A DNA stretch of 64,000 bases. Origin: Alexandriicola marinus. GTDB taxonomy: Bacteria > Pseudomonadota > Alphaproteobacteria > Rhodobacterales > Rhodobacteraceae. Shown piece by piece: positions 15,487 through 24,268 of the stretch. The stretch spans positions 558,001-622,000 of the forward strand of contig NZ_RBVZ01000001.1 in assembly GCF_004000435.1 (NCBI RefSeq), read 5' to 3'. Position 1 is the stretch's first letter; every line of letters begins with the position of its first letter. The notes beneath the pieces were generated by a model. It searched no databases and was not told the origin of the DNA. It was given only the letters and a program-made list of their open reading frames with translations. A program made the translations under genes and the position numbers.

Positions 15487-16458
15487 ATGAGTGGGTTGCT
15501 TGCACTGCTGGATGACGTGGCCGCGATCGCCAAGCTGGCCGCGACGTCGGTCGATGACGTGGCGGCGCAGGCCTTCAAGGCCGGGTCCAAGACGGCGGGT
15601 GTGCTGATCGACGACGCCGCGGTGACGCCGAAATACGTGACCGGCTTCAAGCCCGATCGCGAATTGCCGATCATCGGTCGGATCGCGCTCGGTTCGATCC
15701 GCAACAAGATGCTGATCCTTCTGCCTGCTGCATTGCTGCTGGCGGCCTTTGCGCCTTGGCTGATCACGCCACTTCTGATGTTGGGCGGAAGCTACTTGTG
15801 CTTCGAAGGGGCGGAGAAGGTCTTTCACTGGCTCTTTCCCCATGGCAATGCCCGTGTGGAGGAGGATCTCGACGTGCGCGATCCCGCCCACCTCGAAGAG
15901 GAGCGTGTGGCCGGTGCGATCAAGACCGACTTCATCCTGTCGGCCGAGATCATGACGATTTCTCTGGCAACGATCCCCGAAAGCAATTTCTGGTTCGAGG
16001 CCACGACGCTTGCCGTGGTGGGCGTGGGTATCACGATCGTGGTCTATGGCAGTGTCGCGGTCATCGTGAAGGCCGATGACATCGGCCTCCGGATGGCAGA
16101 ACGGGGTCGGCTCGGCCTGACCCGGGCCATGGGTCGGGGGCTGGTGCGGGGCATGCCGGGGTTCCTCAGGCTTCTGACGATCGTGGGCACGGCTGCGATG
16201 CTCTGGGTCGGCGGATCGATCATCATCCATGGGCTCGAGGCGCTCGGATGGCCATGGCTTTATGACACGATCCATCATGTGGCCGAAGGCGTGGGAGGGG
16301 CTATCTCGCAGGCGGCGGGCTTCATCAAATGGGCGGTCACGGCGCTTTTGGATGGGATCGTGGGGCTGGCTCTGGGCTTCGTGCTGATCCCGGTGGCAAC
16401 GCGGATCGTGGGACCTGCGATTGCCCTCGTTACGGGAAAGAAGGAGTCCGCTCACTGA
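15487..16458 (+). CDS. DUF808 (YedI-type) inner membrane protein
   Basis: The 323-residue protein begins MSGLLALLDDVAAIAKLAATSVDDVAAQA, the signature opening of DUF808, and has DDAAVTPKYVTGF, HWLFPH and several hydrophobic helices (about residues 75-100, 160-200, 225-255 and 290-315). The family is widespread, is found in the inner membrane, and has no firmly known function. The ATG at 15487 follows GAGAGGG. The gene is alone, reads toward the DUF4329 lipoprotein gene and ends at a tandem hairpin region. Confidence 0.9.
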   Translation: MSGLLALLDDVAAIAKLAATSVDDVAAQAFKAGSKTAGVLIDDAAVTPKYVTGFKPDRELPIIGRIALGSIRNKMLILLPAALLLAAFAPWLITPLLMLGGSYLCFEGAEKVFHWLFPHGNARVEEDLDVRDPAHLEEERVAGAIKTDFILSAEIMTISLATIPESNFWFEATTLAVVGVGITIVVYGSVAVIVKADDIGLRMAERGRLGLTRAMGRGLVRGMPGFLRLLTIVGTAAMLWVGGSIIIHGLEALGWPWLYDTIHHVAEGVGGAISQAAGFIKWAVTALLDGIVGLALGFVLIPVATRIVGPAIALVTGKKESAH

Positions 16459-16461
16459 GCG

Positions 16462-16487
16462 CCAACAAAATTCTCGAATTTTGTTGG
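16462..16487. repeat. A/T-core hairpin, copy 1
   Basis: CCAACAAAATTC (16462-16473) and GAATTTTGTTGG (16476-16487) pair over twelve bases with a two-base loop. Related CCAAAATT/AATTTTGG hairpins occur at 50004-50025 and 55117-55140. It lies between convergent genes and may terminate both. Confidence 0.75.
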
Positions 16488-16489
16488 CC

Positions 16490-16514
16490 GCCCGAAATTC
16501 CCCGATTTTCGGGC
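16490..16514. terminator. Second hairpin between the DUF808 and lipoprotein genes
   Basis: GCCCGAAA (16490-16497) and TTTCGGGC (16507-16514) form an eight-pair stem with a nine-base loop, directly after the A/T-core hairpin. On both strands the stem contains A/T runs rather than a trailing U-tract, so the two hairpins probably act together as a bidirectional terminator. Confidence 0.5.
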
Positions 16515-16530
16515 CACCAGGCCGCGTCGC

Positions 16531-17166
16531 TCAATACCGGGCAAGCACGTCCTGCACTGTCATCCGCGGCGGAATTGAGCTCTCATTGCGGGGGATGAAG
16601 CCCCTGTCGACCGTCACACAGCCCAGACCGCAGACCTGAAGCGCCGCGCGTTCGTCGATTTCGACCCGCCAGACACGGCCGCCGGGGGTGCTGATATAGC
16701 CGTCGATGCCGAAGGCGAAATCACCCAGCATATCCTCGGGCGAGGGGACTTCGTTGTCGTAGTCACGATCAAAGGCCCCATGCGTATGATACGAGGCGAA
16801 GGCATTGGGTGGCGGCGCGGGCTGCGTGCAGCTGGCTGTCGTGCCGGGAATAGGTGGCGTCGCGGCGATCCGACCCGCGATCACGAGGAAATAGCCGCAG
16901 AATTCCCGACGTTCCGCAAAGGAGCGGGGCTGGATCGTGTCGAGAAAGGCCACTGCAAACGCGTCGGCCTCGGCGGTCGGCGGCGGAACGATCGCAAGGT
17001 TCGGTTGTCCGGGAAACGCGACGGCTGTGCTGGCCGTCCCACCCGCGGCAGGGCCGGGAAGGGAGACACCGGGCATGACATTGCCCGGTGACGGTGATGG
17101 GGGCGGCGGCGCGGCGCAGCCCGCCAGCGCCAGTGCTGCTGCAAGCGCCGCGCCCCGCAAGATCAT
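16531..17166 (-). CDS. Lipoprotein with DUF4329 / JAMM-like metallopeptidase domain
   Basis: This 211-residue protein has a lipoprotein signal ([17 protein letters not shown], Cys17 lipidated), a proline-rich linker to about residue 65 and a DUF4329 domain. The domain shows the pieces of a JAMM zinc site: Glu88 in REFCGYFLV, His127 and His129 in SYHTHG, Ser142 and Asp145 in PSPED, then [19 protein letters not shown]4329 is regarded as related to JAB/MPN peptidases. It should sit in the periplasm on a membrane anchor. Its ATG overlaps the tkt stop codon in ATGA. The substrate is unknown; the link with transketolase may be only positional. Confidence 0.78.
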   Translation of the reverse strand: MILRGAALAAALALAGCAAPPPPSPSPGNVMPGVSLPGPAAGGTASTAVAFPGQPNLAIVPPPTAEADAFAVAFLDTIQPRSFAERREFCGYFLVIAGRIAATPPIPGTTASCTQPAPPPNAFASYHTHGAFDRDYDNEVPSPEDMLGDFAFGIDGYISTPGGRVWRVEIDERAALQVCGLGCVTVDRGFIPRNESSIPPRMTVQDVLARY

Positions 17167-19181
17167 TTCAGAAGTGCCCGCACCTTCTCGGCGGTGGCCT
17201 CGGCGGTGATGCCGAACTTCTCGAACAACTCGCCGGCGGGCGCCGAGGCACCGAAACCGTCCATGCCGACGAAATCGGCCTTGTCGGCGCGACCGCCTTC
17301 GCCGATCAGCCAGCGATCCCAGCCGAACCGAACGCCGGCCTCGATCGCCACGCGCACCGCGCCGCGCGGCAGGACCCGGCGGCGATACTTTTCGTCCTGC
17401 TGTTCGAACAGCTCCCAGCACGGCATCGAGACGACGCGCGTGCCGATGCCTTCGGCCTGAAGGATATCGCGGGCTGCAAGGGCCACCGAAACCTCCGAAC
17501 CCGTCGCCATCAGAACGGCCTGACGCTTGCCCTCTGCCTCGGCAAGGACATAGGCGCCCTGTGCGGTGAGGTTGCGGGTCTTGTGTTCGGTCCGGACGGT
17601 CGGCAGACCCTGACGGGTCAGTGCGAGGATCGAGGGGGTCGTGCGCGACGTGAGCGCCAGTTCCCAGGCTTCGGCGGTTTCGACCGTATCGGCGGGCCGG
17701 AAGACATTGGCGTTGGGCGTGGCGCGCATCATCGCAAGATGTTCGACAGGCTGGTGGGTCGGACCGTCTTCACCGAGGCCGATGCTGTCATGCGTCATCA
17801 CATAGGTGACCGGGATACCCATCAGCGACGACAGGCGCACCGCGCCTCGCGCATAATCGGTGAAGCAGAAGAAAGTCCCGCCATAGGGCCTGACCCCGCC
17901 ATGCAGCGCCATGCCGTTCATGGCCGCAGCCATGCCGTGTTCGCGCACACCGAAATGGATGTAGCGGCCCTTGCGATCGCCCGGGGCGAAGACGGTCATG
18001 TCGCCCGACTTGGTGTTGTTGGACCCAGTCAGGTCGGCCGAGCCACCCAGCGTTTCCTTCATCACCGGATTGACGACCTCAAGCACCATTTCCGAGGATT
18101 TCCGCGTGGCGACCTTGGGTGCGGTCTCGGATATCTGCTTTTTCAGCGCGCGAAGGCGTCCGGCCAGCGATTTCGGCGCGTCTCCTGCGAAGCAGCGCTC
18201 GAATTCGCGGCGGCGTCCTTCGGGAAGCGTCTCGAGGCGGGCCTGCCACTCGGCGCGGGCCTGAGCGCCACGCGCGCCCATCGCTTCCCATTGGGCCTTG
18301 ATCTCGGCGGGGATTTCGAAGGGGCCGTAGGGCCAGCCATAGGCCTCTTTCGCGGCCTGCAGTTGATCGCCGTCGGTCAGGGCGCCGTGGCCCTTGGCGG
18401 TGTCCTGCGCGGCATGGCCAAGGGCGATATGTGTCTTGCACGCGATCATCGAGGGGCGCGGATCGGCCTTGGCCGCGGTGATGGCCGCGTCGATCGCGAC
18501 GGGATCATGTCCGTCGATATGCTGAACGTGCCAGCCGGAGGCTGCGAACCGGGCGCATTGATCGGTGGTGTCGGCGATCTCGACCTTGCCGTCGATTGTG
18601 ATGCCGTTGTCGTCGAAGAAGACGACGAGGTGGCCCAGCTGCTGCATCCCGGCAAGGGCGATCGCCTCCTGGCTGACGCCTTCCATCAGGCAGCCGTCGC
18701 CCGCGATGCAATAGGTGTGGTGGTTGATCAGCTTGGCGCCGAAGCGCGCACGCAGCGATTCCTCGGCAATCGCGAAACCGACCGAATTGCCGATCCCCTG
18801 ACCCAGCGGGCCGGTGGTTGTCTCGATCCCCTCGGCATGGCCGTATTCCGGGTGGCCCGCGGTGCGCGAGCCCCATTGCCGGAAATCCTTGAGCTGCTGA
18901 AGCGTCATCTGCTCGTAGCCCGTCAGGTAGAGCAGGGAGTACAGCAGCATCGAGCCGTGCCCCGCGGACAGGATGAACCTGTCGCGGTCGGGCCAGTTCG
19001 GCGCCTTGGGGTCGAACCGAAGGTGTTTCTCGTAAAGAACCGTCGCGACGTCGGCCATGCCCATGGGCATTCCGGAATGGCCGGAATTGGCGGCGGCGAC
19101 GGCGTCGAGCGTCAAGGTGCGGATGGCGGCGGCCCGCATCCAGTGATCGGGGTGTGCGTCGCGAAGGGCGTCGATGTCCAA
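17163..19181 (-). CDS. tkt: Transketolase
   Basis: The 672-residue enzyme moves two-carbon units in the pentose phosphate pathway using thiamine diphosphate. Landmarks are [13 protein letters not shown] near the N-terminus, [18 protein letters not shown], the thiamine motif [13 protein letters not shown] ending in the metal-binding region DDNGITIDG, and the central [19 protein letters not shown] with the catalytic glutamate, then [19 protein letters not shown]. The length is normal. It is read divergently from zauP-zapA and overlaps the DUF4329 lipoprotein gene by four bases at its 3' end. Together with the two gap genes it makes this a central-carbon region. Confidence 0.97.
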   Translation of the reverse strand: MDIDALRDAHPDHWMRAAAIRTLTLDAVAAANSGHSGMPMGMADVATVLYEKHLRFDPKAPNWPDRDRFILSAGHGSMLLYSLLYLTGYEQMTLQQLKDFRQWGSRTAGHPEYGHAEGIETTTGPLGQGIGNSVGFAIAEESLRARFGAKLINHHTYCIAGDGCLMEGVSQEAIALAGMQQLGHLVVFFDDNGITIDGKVEIADTTDQCARFAASGWHVQHIDGHDPVAIDAAITAAKADPRPSMIACKTHIALGHAAQDTAKGHGALTDGDQLQAAKEAYGWPYGPFEIPAEIKAQWEAMGARGAQARAEWQARLETLPEGRRREFERCFAGDAPKSLAGRLRALKKQISETAPKVATRKSSEMVLEVVNPVMKETLGGSADLTGSNNTKSGDMTVFAPGDRKGRYIHFGVREHGMAAAMNGMALHGGVRPYGGTFFCFTDYARGAVRLSSLMGIPVTYVMTHDSIGLGEDGPTHQPVEHLAMMRATPNANVFRPADTVETAEAWELALTSRTTPSILALTRQGLPTVRTEHKTRNLTAQGAYVLAEAEGKRQAVLMATGSEVSVALAARDILQAEGIGTRVVSMPCWELFEQQDEKYRRRVLPRGAVRVAIEAGVRFGWDRWLIGEGGRADKADFVGMDGFGASAPAGELFEKFGITAEATAEKVRALLK

Positions 19182-19490
19182 GGGCCTGATCCTGTCTGGT
19201 CTGAAAGCGTTGAGCGGTTGATAGCAGGGCAGGGGACAAGATCAAGCTGGCACGCGTCAACATCAAGGCTGTTTCCTAACGCCCTGAAATCAGGGGGTCT
19301 TGTTGAATTGCCGCGTCGGGGGCTTTGGCATAGTCTCTTTGAACGAGGCACGATTCGCATGTTTGCGGCCTCTGGTGCCGGTCCAAAGGTGCTGTGATTG
19401 TGGCCAGTGGCGCGCCACACCGCTATGTTTCGATGCGCGCGATGGAGAGCCCGCGAAGAACGGGCTGGTAGACGACAGGGCAAGACGGTC
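19182..19490. other. Divergent promoter region between tkt and zauP
   Basis: This 309-base stretch has no gene that I can support. It holds one perfect small palindrome, CCCTGA-AA-TCAGGG (19282-19295), and must contain both promoters. The gap-type GTTA..CG..TAAC palindrome is not found here. Confidence 0.5.
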
Positions 19491-19964
19491 ATGAGCGAAA
19501 TATCTGAATTCGAGTCGCGGATCACGTCTGCGCTTGCGCGGATCCGGCGGCAGGTCGAGGCTCTCGAAGAGCCTGGCGATGACGACGTCGACACCGTGCC
19601 TGCCCTGCGCCAGAAACTCGACGAAGAGCGGACGGTGAACGCCCAGCTGGAAGAACGTGTCCGCGCGCTCAAGGACCGGCAGGAAACAAAGATCGCCGAA
19701 CTCGAAGCGGCCGTGGCCAGCGGTCGGACGCGGATGTCGGAACTCGATCATGAATTGCAGCGGCTGCAACAGGTGAATGCCGAACTGCGCGCGGTGGCCG
19801 GCGAAATGTCGACGGCACTGAGCGAGGGGGTGGCAGAGCCGGAACTGGTCAACCGGGCCATGATGGCCGAGCTCGAGGCGTTGCGCGCCGCCCATGCGGC
19901 AGACCGCGCCGAGATGCAGGCGATCCTCGCCGAACTGGAGCCGATACTTGGAGGGCAGAACTGA
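19491..19964 (+). CDS. zauP: Coiled-coil protein upstream of ZapA (ZauP-like)
   Basis: The 157-residue acidic protein is almost wholly heptad-patterned coiled coil (residues about 5-150: FESRITSALARIRRQVEALE, then LEERVRALKDRQ and LDHELQRLQQVNAELRAVAG). In Caulobacter a coiled-coil protein encoded just upstream of zapA, ZauP, partners ZapA to focus the FtsZ ring. Position, size and structure here fit that role, though sequence similarity alone would be weak evidence. Its TGA overlaps the zapA ATG, so the two proteins are probably made in a fixed ratio. Confidence 0.72.
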   Translation: MSEISEFESRITSALARIRRQVEALEEPGDDDVDTVPALRQKLDEERTVNAQLEERVRALKDRQETKIAELEAAVASGRTRMSELDHELQRLQQVNAELRAVAGEMSTALSEGVAEPELVNRAMMAELEALRAAHAADRAEMQAILAELEPILGGQN

Positions 19965-20344
19965 TGCCGCAGGTGGAAATCCTGATCGGAGGCCGGAGCT
20001 TCGAAGTTGCGTGTCAGGAGGGAGAGGAATCCTATCTCGTCTCGGCGGCCAACATGCTTGATGCCGAGGCGACGGCCCTGTCTGAACAGATCGGACGGGT
20101 GCCGGAGGCTCGGATGCTGTTGATGTCCGGGCTGATGCTGGCCGACAAGACCGCCGCTCTTGAAGAAAAGCTGCGGATCGCGGAGGCCCGGTTGCGTGCC
20201 TTCGAAGAACAGCCGGCGCCCGAACCGACGCGGATCGAGGTGCCTGTCGTGCCCCACGAAGTCATGGAGATGCTGGCCGAGCTGGCGGCGCAGGCCGAAG
20301 CGCTGGCCGATACCGTCGACGAAAAGGCGGGCAGTGCGCGCTGA
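19964..20344 (+). CDS. zapA: Cell division protein ZapA
   Basis: This 126-residue protein opens PQVEILIGGRSFEVACQEGEE, the ZapA globular domain, followed by the YLVSAANMLDAEATALSEQ helix and a coiled coil. A proline-rich spacer and a second helix extend the C-terminus beyond the E. coli length (109). ZapA bundles FtsZ filaments at midcell. It is coupled to the upstream coiled-coil gene through a TGATG overlap. Its stop codon directly abuts the stop codon of the convergent gene at 20345 with no base between. Confidence 0.88.
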   Translation: MPQVEILIGGRSFEVACQEGEESYLVSAANMLDAEATALSEQIGRVPEARMLLMSGLMLADKTAALEEKLRIAEARLRAFEEQPAPEPTRIEVPVVPHEVMEMLAELAAQAEALADTVDEKAGSAR

Positions 20345-21043
20345 TCAGGGGCGTGAGAACAGCCGGTAGAGACCGGTGGAATAATCCACGAATCGTTCCA
20401 GCCCATCTGCACCATTGACCGAATGGCGCAGCCTGACCCTAAGGCCGCTGTTGCCGAGAATCACGACGATCTGGCCGCGAGGCCCGGCCTTGAGCGGCTC
20501 CCAGTCGAGAAACACCTTCGCCAAATCGCCCAGATCGACCCGGAACGACGGGTCTGCGCTGGCATAAACGATCATCCGTTCATGGGCGGGCCAGACCTGA
20601 AGGGGAGGGATCGAATCTCCGATATCCTGCCCGACAAGCGCGCGGACCTCGTCCTGGTCGATGGCGCCGGTATTGCTGGCTGATGTGGCCCCCCCGGCCT
20701 CGCCCGCGCTGTCTCCGGGGCGATGACAGATGATCATCAGGTTGTCGGCCCAGCTCGTCGCGGTGCTGTGGTATTCGGTGATGTTCTCGGCTTTCACGCC
20801 GGATCGCGCCTCGAACCGCTTGGTTTCAGCCTGCCAGGCCGGGCCGGAGCGCGACGCAAGCCGGAGGATCGACGGGCGGCCGAGGCTCTGGCTCGTGATC
20901 ATCAGTGACCATCCGCGGCGGGCCGCAAGGGCCTCGATCGCCTCGCGACGGGTCTGATCTCTCTGGCGCAGATAGACGATCAGCAGGCTTATCGTGATCA
21001 CGATAAGCAGCAGCACGATCAAGGCCCATAGAATGGTCATCAT
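20345..21043 (-). CDS. Hypothetical single-pass membrane protein
   Basis: I do not recognise a family. The 232-residue product starts MMTILWALIVLLLIVITISLL, one membrane helix (about 3-24), then a basic segment (RQRDQTRREAIEALAARRGW) and a soluble region of about 190 residues with alternating strands and helices that ends VDYSTGLYRLFSRP. Orientation by the positive-inside rule puts the soluble part in the cytoplasm. GGGAG lies 12 bases before the first of two adjacent ATGs. The gene converges on zapA with zero intergenic bases. Confidence 0.72.
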   Translation of the reverse strand: MMTILWALIVLLLIVITISLLIVYLRQRDQTRREAIEALAARRGWSLMITSQSLGRPSILRLASRSGPAWQAETKRFEARSGVKAENITEYHSTATSWADNLMIICHRPGDSAGEAGGATSASNTGAIDQDEVRALVGQDIGDSIPPLQVWPAHERMIVYASADPSFRVDLGDLAKVFLDWEPLKAGPRGQIVVILGNSGLRVRLRHSVNGADGLERFVDYSTGLYRLFSRP

Positions 21044-21245
21044 GATAAACGACTCCCGTCCGGCCAGAACAGGCCGATCGGTCCCGGGCCCAGGGCCCGG
21101 CCGGCAACAGTTTGGCGTTTGAAAAACCTCCCCCGGCGCACACTGCCCCCACAGTTTCGGCGCCGAGCCTTCCCAAGCGGGTGCACCATGGCCCCCCGAT
21201 AATGACAGCTCGGCACACTGAACCACGGCGCCGTCGAAATGAATA

Positions 21246-21308
21246 GCGCGGCGCCCCCAAGTGGGGAAAACGCCGCGCCAATGTGTTGCAATCCCGCAAA
21301 TGCGGGAT
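21246..21308 (-). terminator. Two hairpins downstream of grxD
   Basis: ATCCCGCA (21291-21298) and TGCGGGAT (21301-21308) form a stem three bases beyond the grxD stop codon. Further on, GCGCGGCG (21246-21253) and CGCCGCGC (21271-21278) enclose an inner CCCC/GGGG pair. Together they probably end grxD transcription; neither is followed by a long T-run. Confidence 0.5.
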
Positions 21309-21311
21309 GTG

Positions 21312-21671
21312 TCAGGCGTTGGCCTCCCGGATCTTGTCCGCGGCATCTTTCGAATAGACCACGCCCTTGTCGTCCAGCAGCTGGTCCAGCTCGCCCGACA
21401 GCGTCATCTCGGTGATGATGTCGCATCCGCCGACGAATTCGCCCTTCACGTAGAGCTGCGGGATGGTCGGCCAGTCGGAATAATCCTTGATCGCCTGGCG
21501 GACGTTTTCGTCCTCGAGGACGTTCACGTCCTGATACTCGACGCCCATGAAATTCAGAACGCCCGCCACGCGGGAGGAGAACCCGCATTGCGGCATGGAC
21601 TTCGTGCCCTTCATGAAGAGCACGACATCGTTGTTGGTGACGGTATCCTTGATCGTTTCTTGTGCGCTCAT
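21312..21671 (-). CDS. grxD: Monothiol glutaredoxin Grx4/GrxD
   Basis: This protein of 119 residues carries the CGFS active site of monothiol glutaredoxins (Cys29 in [10 protein letters not shown]), the glutathione-binding [20 protein letters not shown] and the Grx4 C-terminal helix. It binds a [2Fe-2S] cluster with glutathione, usually together with a BolA protein, and takes part in iron-sulfur transfer and iron sensing. A bolA gene lies on the same strand 1.2 kb upstream (22865), but two unrelated genes sit between the pair. Confidence 0.96.
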   Translation of the reverse strand: MSAQETIKDTVTNNDVVLFMKGTKSMPQCGFSSRVAGVLNFMGVEYQDVNVLEDENVRQAIKDYSDWPTIPQLYVKGEFVGGCDIITEMTLSGELDQLLDDKGVVYSKDAADKIREANA

Positions 21672-21754
21672 TGCATTGGCTCCGCTGGGGTGTGTCCCGG
21701 GATAGGTAGGAGATTCCTACCCATTCGACAAGGTCGGTCGACCGGGCGCGGCGT

Positions 21755-22072
21755 TCAGGGCAGATCGTCGGCGATCCAGGTCAGGATCTGACGCCCCATG
21801 TGAAACTGCATCGGCTGGCCGAGATCGGAGCGCCGCAGGACGATGGCCGACTGGATCATGTAGTCGCCGGCCACCGGAGACTGGGAGACCGTCAGGAACG
21901 CATCCGGCACGATGGCCGGGACCTCGCCATCGACTGGAAAGAGCCAGTTTGCGAGGCGCGTGAGGGGGCCGGGGCTGACGCGGGCGATCTCATCCGCGAC
22001 AGCCTGGCTGCGGACCGGATCGAGGGCGAGCCGGTGCCCGGTTGCGGGGTGTTCGAGAATGACATGTGCCAT
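21755..22072 (-). CDS. Hypothetical protein, second gene of the caspase-like cassette
   Basis: I do not recognise a family. The 105-residue product has no signal peptide or membrane helix. It begins MAHVILEHPATGHRLALDPV and ends GRQILTWIADDLP, with mixed helix and strand content. The ATG at 22072 lies five bases after the stop codon of the caspase-like gene, so the two are co-transcribed and probably act together. Being small, acidic and directly downstream of a putative protease, it could be a regulator, inhibitor or substrate; this is inference from position. Confidence 0.65.
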   Translation of the reverse strand: MAHVILEHPATGHRLALDPVRSQAVADEIARVSPGPLTRLANWLFPVDGEVPAIVPDAFLTVSQSPVAGDYMIQSAIVLRRSDLGQPMQFHMGRQILTWIADDLP

Positions 22073-22077
22073 GGCGC

Positions 22078-22737
22078 TCACCAGTTGGGGAAGGCGTTGT
22101 AGGAGGCGACAGTGCCGTTGGCCGTCTTGCCGTCGGGGTAGGCCGCGTGAACGATACGCACCCGGCGGCCCGGGATCCGGATGATGGACCGCCCCAGCCG
22201 CACGGCCCGTTCCCCGCGCACGAGTTCGATGACTTCGCGTTCGGTCCTTATGCCGATGGACATGCTGCCGTAGCAAAAGCCCACGGTTCCGAAGACCGTG
22301 ATCTTGTGGGCGAAGGATTGCGGGTTGAAGGGGATAGCCTGGGCCAGGCGTTCGGCAATGGGGCCGTGATCGCTGAAATTCAGCGACCGGTCGAGGCTGA
22401 TGCCCGTGTTGCAGCCGGACAGATAGACCCGGGCCTCGTCCGCCCAAGGCAGGGTTTTCAGGTAACTGGCCCAGTTGGCCACATCGGACAGGCCGAGCGA
22501 GTTGTGAGAGATCGGGTTGCCATGGGCGGAGTGATCGATGAGGCCCAGAACGTCGTTTGGCCGGTTGGCGAGGATGGTGTTCAGCTTCGACTTGATGTCG
22601 TCGAGCTTGCGATAGCCGCTGATGATCTCGTAGTCCGGCAGCGAGGGGGAGGGATCAAGCCTGACGGTGCTGCCGGACCGCCCTTTCTTGAAGTCCCGCA
22701 GCGTGACACCGTCGGGAAGCTGGTTGTGGATGAACAC
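22078..22737 (-). CDS. Caspase-like (His/Cys dyad) protein, possibly interrupted at codon 3
   Basis: The 219-residue product from a GTG at 22737 has a histidine-containing strand end, LIDHSAHGNPI (His72), and a cysteine-containing one, ARVYLSGCNTGI (Cys109), with the spacing and flanks of clan CD folds such as CHAT, caspase and DUF4347 domains. There is no signal peptide. The natural start is doubtful: 15 bases upstream is an in-frame ATG with an ideal GAGGGG site seven bases before it, but its third codon is TAA, so the GTG with only AAG before it is the first usable start. It lies between bolA and grxD, which are usually neighbours. Peptidase activity is not shown. Confidence 0.62.
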   Translation of the reverse strand: MFIHNQLPDGVTLRDFKKGRSGSTVRLDPSPSLPDYEIISGYRKLDDIKSKLNTILANRPNDVLGLIDHSAHGNPISHNSLGLSDVANWASYLKTLPWADEARVYLSGCNTGISLDRSLNFSDHGPIAERLAQAIPFNPQSFAHKITVFGTVGFCYGSMSIGIRTEREVIELVRGERAVRLGRSIIRIPGRRVRIVHAAYPDGKTANGTVASYNAFPNW

Positions 22738-22864
22738 CTTGATTTAGGCCATGCGCGGACCCCTCGCGCCGGTATGCCAGGCCCGTCCTGACGACAGTGA
22801 TCATCGCAGAGGAGTCCTGCAATCCAAGGTTGTGGCGGGCGATGCGCTGTGGCTCTTGCTTTGC

Positions 22865-23101
22865 TCAGCCGGGGGCCTTCGTGGTCAGGGCGAGCGCGTG
22901 CAACTCGCCGTTCGCGCCGTCCATCTTGCCTTTCAGCGCGGCATAGACGGCGCGCTGTTGCTGGACGCGGTTCTTGCCGCGAAAACTTTCGTCGATCACT
23001 TCGGCGGCGAAATGCGCGCCGTCATCGCCCTGCACCTTGATGCTGGCATCCGGGAAGGCCTCGCGCAGGAGCGTTTCGATTTCATGTGCTGTAATTGCCA
23101 T
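22865..23101 (-). CDS. bolA: BolA-family protein
   Basis: This 78-residue protein starts MAITAHEIETLLREAFPDAS and contains the BolA core, DDGAHFAAEVIDESFRGKNR followed by QQRAVYAALKGKMDGANGELHALALTTK. The histidine in DGAHF and the terminal ELHAL histidine are the usual cluster ligands or contacts when BolA pairs with a CGFS glutaredoxin. The length fits the short BolA/IbaG type. The partner grxD lies downstream on the same strand after the caspase-like cassette. Confidence 0.92.
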   Translation of the reverse strand: MAITAHEIETLLREAFPDASIKVQGDDGAHFAAEVIDESFRGKNRVQQQRAVYAALKGKMDGANGELHALALTTKAPG

Positions 23102-23221
23102 TCCGTGGGATCCTCGTGAACTGCCAAAGATGTAGGACGCGGGGACCGGCTCTGCAAGCGTCGCTTGCCTATGTGATCCCTCCGATGCAACGTCGTCGAA
23201 AGAGACCGGAGGAGACGACCC

Positions 23222-24163
23222 ATGGAGATCACGGCAGACGATATCAGCCACCCGCTTGGTGCCGGTGTCACGACGCAATTGCGCGATATCAGGAAGGAAT
23301 TGCCGCTTCGTGTCCTGTCCGAAGAGGATTGGCAGCACTGGATTACCAAGGGCTATGTAATCGTGCGTGGTGCCGTGCCCCGGGAAAATTGCGACAGGCT
23401 TGCCGCGCTGCTTTGGGAATTCGACGAGAAAGACCCCGACGACCCGTCGACATGGTACGCGCCCGAGCGTCGCCCGCATGTCCGGGCCGAGCTGAACAAT
23501 GCCGGCATGGTCGAGATCTACCATCACCAGTATCTTTGGGACAATCGGATGGAGCCGCGCGTCTATGACGCCTTTGTCGATATCTGGGACAGAGAGGATC
23601 TCTGGGTCGCCATCGACCGGGCCAATCTAAATGTCCCGCGGAAGGATCGCAGCGGTTCTCCGGACGGGTTCATCCACTGGGATGTGAACACGTCACTCGA
23701 CCCGCCGCCGATCGGCGTTCAGGGCGTGCTGAGCCTTTTGCCGCAGGATGGAGAGACCGGCGGGTTTCAATGTGTGCCCTACCTGTTCGAGCATTTCGCC
23801 GACTGGGTGAAGACCCAGCCCGCCGACCGCAACCCACTCCTGCCGGACATGACCGGGCTGGAGCGGGAAAACATCGTGATGGAACCGGGCGACCTGATGA
23901 TCTTCAACTCGCTTCTGGCCCATGGCGTCCGCCCGAACCTCAGCGAGGGACGGGTCCGGATGGCGCAATATATCTCGATGCAGCCTGCCGATCAGGAGAA
24001 CGCCGCGGAGCGGGAGGAGCGGATCCGCCTGTGGCGCGAGATCGAACCGCCGAACCGGCCCGATTTCCCCGGCGATCCGCGCGACTGGGAAAAGCGGCAC
24101 AATGGCGGCCCGGCAGACTTGAGCCCCCTTGGCCGCAAGCTTCTGGGGCTTGACCGCTGGTAG
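23222..24163 (+). CDS. Phytanoyl-CoA dioxygenase (PhyH) family protein
   Basis: The 313-residue protein has the 2-oxoglutarate/Fe(II) oxygenase facial triad: HxD at His152/Asp154 in FIHWDVN and a distal His234 in LLAHGVRPN, followed by an arginine in GRVRMAQYIS for 2-oxoglutarate. The surrounding MEPGDLMIFNSLLAHG is typical of PhyH-type enzymes. It should hydroxylate a small or lipid-like substrate, but none can be named. It is divergent from bolA, with the ATG just after a GGAGGAG-like site at 23209. No pathway genes adjoin it. Confidence 0.85.
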   Translation: MEITADDISHPLGAGVTTQLRDIRKELPLRVLSEEDWQHWITKGYVIVRGAVPRENCDRLAALLWEFDEKDPDDPSTWYAPERRPHVRAELNNAGMVEIYHHQYLWDNRMEPRVYDAFVDIWDREDLWVAIDRANLNVPRKDRSGSPDGFIHWDVNTSLDPPPIGVQGVLSLLPQDGETGGFQCVPYLFEHFADWVKTQPADRNPLLPDMTGLERENIVMEPGDLMIFNSLLAHGVRPNLSEGRVRMAQYISMQPADQENAAEREERIRLWREIEPPNRPDFPGDPRDWEKRHNGGPADLSPLGRKLLGLDRW

Positions 24164-24268
24164 ACGGGCGAAATGGCGGAAGAGTCCCGGCAAAGGTCGT
24201 TGTTGTGAGCAAGTCCTGACATCTGCGCGCCAGATTTCGTTTCTAATGTCCTAACGATTACCGATGAC

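Noticed and set aside
17088-19397. 769-codon open frame on the plus strand opposite tkt
   Set aside because: tkt is unmistakable on the minus strand; the antisense frame is open because of G+C-rich codon bias, and its translation has no recognisable domain.
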